Below the pieces are notes generated by a model. It saw only the letters and a program-made list of their open reading frames with translations. It had not been told where the DNA came from and did not search any database. Positions 5,789 to 6,939 of a DNA stretch of 6,939 nt are shown in pieces. The number at the start of each line of letters is the position of its first letter. Within the stretch, counting starts at the first letter, position 1. A program made the translations under genes and the position numbers. Source of the stretch: Microthrixaceae bacterium (GTDB lineage Bacteria; Actinomycetota; Acidimicrobiia; Acidimicrobiales; Acidimicrobilacustridaceae); NCBI GenBank assembly GCA_947455015.1, contig CANGMY010000073.1, positions 1-6,939 on the forward strand, read 5' to 3'.

Positions 5789-6451
5789 TTACGGGAGCGC
5801 TTCGACGAACGCGTCGCGCAGATCGAAGGCGGGGTCTCCGAGCGTGGCGGGAAACACCCGAACGTCTTCGATCGAACCGCCACTCGCCGCAATGCCAGGC
5901 GCGAGCAACTCCGCATGACGCACCGCATCCCAGCGCAACGGCACCGAACACTGGAAGCGGGCGCCAGCACGAGTTCGACGCTGCGAGATACCGACAACCT
6001 TTTCGCCACCGACAGTGACCTCGCCAGCGGCAAGGCCAGCGAAACAAACAACTGACGACAGAGCGTTTGTCACCATTGCTCCGCGATGCACCACACCTTC
6101 AATGCCCACTGAACGCAACGCTTCAACCCATACATCGCCAAGCCATTGGGAGGCGAGGCTGACATCGTCCTTCCATAACGGATCGGATCTACCGATCACG
6201 ACATCGACCCAAAGTTGAGCTCCCGGGTCGAGCAGCACCGCCCCTCCCCCGCTCTGACGGTTGAAAACATCGACATCGAGACGTTTCGCCACATCAAGGT
6301 CGACATCGTCGATTGACTGGGTTGAACCAAGAGCGAGCGCTGATCCGCTCACATCCAGCAGTCGAACCGAACGTTGTGCGCCGGCGGGCACACCGTGGCT
6401 GTGAAAGCCGCGTGCATCACCCTTTGCCCTCACAACGTCCCATCGAGCCAC
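5789..6451 (-). CDS. Lipoate/octanoate protein ligase-family protein (BPL/LplA/LipB fold)
   Basis: 220 residues, cytoplasmic, no signal or membrane segment. Family features: ALALGSTQ at 38-45; the signature R65-Q-S-G-G-G-A-V72 (the RRxGGGAV substrate loop) followed by LLDPG; DPLWKDDV at 90-97; VCFAGLAAGEV at 135-145; and G149-E-K151-VVGISQRRTR, where K151 fits the conserved Lys of lipoyl/octanoyl transfer enzymes, then RFQ. Members attach lipoate or octanoate to lipoyl domains of 2-oxoacid dehydrogenases or GcvH. The protein is shorter than E. coli LplA and lacks its C-terminal accessory domain. I cannot tell ligase from octanoyltransferase, so I give no symbol. The GTG start at 6451 is six bases after a TANNNT box, suggesting a leaderless transcript. 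Its link to the division genes is probably only positional. Confidence 0.82.
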   Translation of the reverse strand: MARWDVVRAKGDARGFHSHGVPAGAQRSVRLLDVSGSALALGSTQSIDDVDLDVAKRLDVDVFNRQSGGGAVLLDPGAQLWVDVVIGRSDPLWKDDVSLASQWLGDVWVEALRSVGIEGVVHRGAMVTNALSSVVCFAGLAAGEVTVGGEKVVGISQRRTRAGARFQCSVPLRWDAVRHAELLAPGIAASGGSIEDVRVFPATLGDPAFDLRDAFVEALP

Positions 6452-6457
6452 CGGCGC

Positions 6458-6463
6458 AGGTTA
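6458..6463 (-). promoter_or_regulatory. -10 box of a probable leaderless promoter for the ligase-like gene
   Basis: TAACCT on the minus strand fits the actinobacterial TANNNT -10 pattern and ends six bases before the GTG at 6451, which puts the transcription start on or next to the start codon. I see no Shine-Dalgarno sequence and no clear -35 box. Confidence 0.45.
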
Positions 6464-6474
6464 CCGACCAGCGA

Positions 6475-6480
6475 TACGGT
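6475..6480 (+). promoter_or_regulatory. -10 box of a probable leaderless promoter for the SDR gene
   Basis: TACGGT fits TANNNT and ends seven bases before ATG 6488, again placing the transcription start at the start codon. There is no Shine-Dalgarno sequence. The expected -35 position falls on the start of the divergent gene, so the two promoters overlap. Confidence 0.45.
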
Positions 6481-6487
6481 CACCGTC

Positions 6488-6939
6488 ATGACAGTTGCTG
6501 ATAACGGATATCTCGCGGGAAAAACAATCATCGTTACGGGGGCCGCGAATGGCTTTGGTCGTCTCGTCACCACCCTCGCATCTGCGCGCGGCGCAAACGT
6601 CCTCGCCGCTGACATCGATGGCGAGGGTGTCGCTGCGCTCGCTACTGAACTACAAGCCAATGGGCTCGCCGTACATGCGCACACCACCGATGTCACTGAT
6701 GCCGCGCAGATGCATGCGATGGCCGCAGCTTGCGTGAAGCACTTCGGCGCAATCGACGTGCTCGTCAACAACGCTGGAACGATGCCCCTTGCGTTTTGGG
6801 CCGATCACGCTGCTGCCGCCGATGCTTGGAGTCGATGCATTGACATCAATTTCAAAGGCGTCGTGAACGGAATCGCGGCGGTTCACGATCAAATGATCAG
6901 ACAGGGTCGTGGGCACGTCGTGAACATTTCATCGATCTA
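6488..6939 (+). CDS. Short-chain dehydrogenase/reductase (SDR), C-terminus cut by window edge
   Basis: Classical SDR, an NAD(P)-dependent oxidoreductase; 150 residues are visible of about 250-300. Seen: the cofactor motif T17-G-A-A-N-G-F-G24; D42 at the end of the second beta strand, which usually means NAD(H) rather than NADP(H) preference; DVT at 68-70; NNAG at 94-97; the catalytic-tetrad Asn in the INFKGVVNG stretch (N121); and VVNISS at 144-149 with the catalytic Ser. The YxxxK motif would follow just beyond the window edge. The substrate cannot be read from this part. ATG 6488 is the first codon that includes the complete Rossmann strand, and it follows a TANNNT box by seven bases. Divergent from the ligase-like gene and probably unrelated to the dcw operon. 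Confidence 0.9.
   Translation, partial: MTVADNGYLAGKTIIVTGAANGFGRLVTTLASARGANVLAADIDGEGVAALATELQANGLAVHAHTTDVTDAAQMHAMAAACVKHFGAIDVLVNNAGTMPLAFWADHAAAADAWSRCIDINFKGVVNGIAAVHDQMIRQGRGHVVNISSI

Noticed and set aside
4945..6051. Long minus-strand open frame (368 codons) spanning mraZ in another frame
   Set aside because: It overlaps mraZ, the MraZ operator region and part of the ligase-like gene in a different frame; composition is Ser/Arg/Pro-rich without motifs.
5183..6055. Long plus-strand open frame (290 codons) antisense to mraZ and the ligase-like gene
   Set aside because: It covers two well-supported genes and their promoter region; its translation has no recognisable domain and is Arg/Gly-rich, as expected for a GC-rich antisense shadow.

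Overview
The window is a piece of the conserved division and cell wall (dcw) cluster, read on the minus strand in the order mraZ, rsmH (mraW), ftsL-type gene, ftsI, murE. A lipoate/octanoate ligase-family gene lies upstream of mraZ on the same strand. The start of a short-chain dehydrogenase runs the other way at the right edge. The moderately GC-rich sequence, the direct ftsI-murE junction, the long basic and Pro-rich cytoplasmic tail of FtsI, and the Thr/Ala/Pro-rich extracytoplasmic tails all suggest an Actinomycetota bacterium. Acidimicrobiia (Ilumatobacter-like) is my best guess, but that is an inference from style, not a database match.

Layout from right to left, following minus-strand transcription. 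The SDR gene (6488 to the right edge, plus) and the ligase-like gene (6451-5789, minus) diverge from a 36-bp gap. In that gap each has a TANNNT box 6-7 nt before its start codon, as expected for two overlapping leaderless promoters. A 240-bp gap then leads to mraZ (5548-5129); it carries 10-bp-phased TGGGG repeats resembling MraZ operators, placed inside a candidate promoter. mraZ is followed by a 233-nt non-coding gap, then rsmH (4895-3954), the ftsL-type gene (3957-3433), ftsI (3436-1139) and murE (1135 to beyond the left edge). These last four genes are packed tightly: two ATGA stop/start overlaps, and a 3-nt gap before murE.

The most interesting element is the mraZ-rsmH gap. On the transcribed strand it can fold into a 20-bp, almost perfect helix (extendable to 23) enclosing two hairpins, i.e. 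a three-way junction. A short copy of the first arm lies just before the rsmH ribosome binding site and could compete for the second arm, which gives a switch-like arrangement. The position matches the actinobacterial 'mraW motif' leader RNA known from comparative genomics. I cannot confirm the match from memory of its consensus, and the long closing helix and the competing pairing may be undescribed.

Together the operon makes a cluster regulator (MraZ), a 16S rRNA methyltransferase (RsmH), two septal membrane proteins (FtsL-type and the transpeptidase FtsI) and a cytoplasmic peptidoglycan precursor ligase (MurE). I saw no tRNA, rRNA, CRISPR array, insertion sequence or other mobile element.
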